From JANOYY01 sp031418035 (GTDB lineage: Bacteria; Actinomycetota; Acidimicrobiia; Acidimicrobiales; JANYDT01): a DNA stretch of 14,347 nt. This document shows, piece by piece, positions 14,213-14,347 of the stretch. Within the stretch, counting starts at the first letter, position 1. Every line of letters begins with the position of its first letter. The stretch is from contig JANOWU010000144.1 of NCBI GenBank assembly GCA_031418035.1, forward strand, positions 1 to 14,347, written 5' to 3'. The translations under genes and the position numbers were made by a program. The notes under the pieces were generated by a model. It was given only the letters and a program-made list of their open reading frames with translations. It did no database searches and was not told where the DNA came from.

Positions 14213-14347
14213 TTCACGGCGTGGCCATAGGCCAGATATCGAAAGTCCTTGGGAAGGACGCGGTCCAACGCGCTATCCACGCGACTCATGGCGTTGCGGA
14301 GTTTGGGAAACTTCTCTGGAACGGCGACGCAGCCAAACCCGGTCGTT
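14209..14347 (-). CDS. C-terminal end of an unidentified protein (cut by window edge)
   Basis: On the minus strand the frame is open from the window edge to a TGA at 14211-14209 that overlaps the next gene's ATG (ATGA). It encodes 45 residues, including CVAVPEKFPKLRNAMSRVDS and ending RYLAYGHAVK. Both other minus frames are interrupted by stops in this stretch, and the ATGA junction is the same type used between several genes here, so it is probably real. The Pro/Arg-rich pattern ending in a short hydrophobic strand vaguely resembles the C-terminus of class I SAM-dependent methyltransferases, which are common in glycan loci. Forty-five residues cannot establish this, and a glycosyltransferase tail is equally possible. 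Confidence 0.6.
   Translation of the reverse strand, partial: TTGFGCVAVPEKFPKLRNAMSRVDSALDRVLPKDFRYLAYGHAVK

Overview
The window is a surface-polysaccharide (exopolysaccharide or O-antigen-like) biosynthesis locus from a high-GC bacterium. The GC-rich codon use, strong Shine-Dalgarno sites and a secreted protein with a Thr/Lys-rich tail suggest an actinobacterium, perhaps Acidimicrobiia. That placement is inference, because no taxonomic marker gene is present.

Layout. A truncated DegT/DnrJ-type aminosugar aminotransferase enters from the left edge (1-609, +). It converges with a short-gap PAP2-family membrane phosphatase on the minus strand (606-1274). A plus-strand run begins at 1310: a PIG-L/LmbE-type deacetylase, a minimal PglC-like phosphoglycosyltransferase that would start a lipid-linked glycan, and two GT4 (GT-B) glycosyltransferases. 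It ends at a probable hairpin terminator (5139-5180). A second plus-strand unit follows: a 1089-residue NRPS-like protein (C-terminal half of a condensation domain, adenylation domain, carrier protein, thioesterase with a cysteine nucleophile), coupled by ATGA to a GT2-like glycosyltransferase (8528-9676).

The right part is on the minus strand, read from the right edge inwards: the tail of an unidentified gene (14209-14347), a GT4 glycosyltransferase paralogous to the one at 2600-3787, a Wzx/MATE-like flippase, and a 527-residue secreted protein of no family I recognise. The two gene sets meet at 9662-9770, where the converging 3' ends are joined by about eight tandem copies of a 9-13 bp unit able to fold into GC-rich hairpins.

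Working model (inference): the aminotransferase and deacetylase provide sugars with free amines, the phosphoglycosyltransferase and four glycosyltransferases build a polyprenol-linked repeat, the flippase moves it outwards, and the PAP2 enzyme recycles the lipid carrier. The NRPS-like enzyme would activate one amino acid (the pocket residues I read by eye look proline-like) and release or transfer it through its Cys-thioesterase, perhaps onto an aminosugar. The secreted protein may act on, or be held by, the exported glycan. No polymerase (Wzy), length regulator or outer-membrane export gene is visible.
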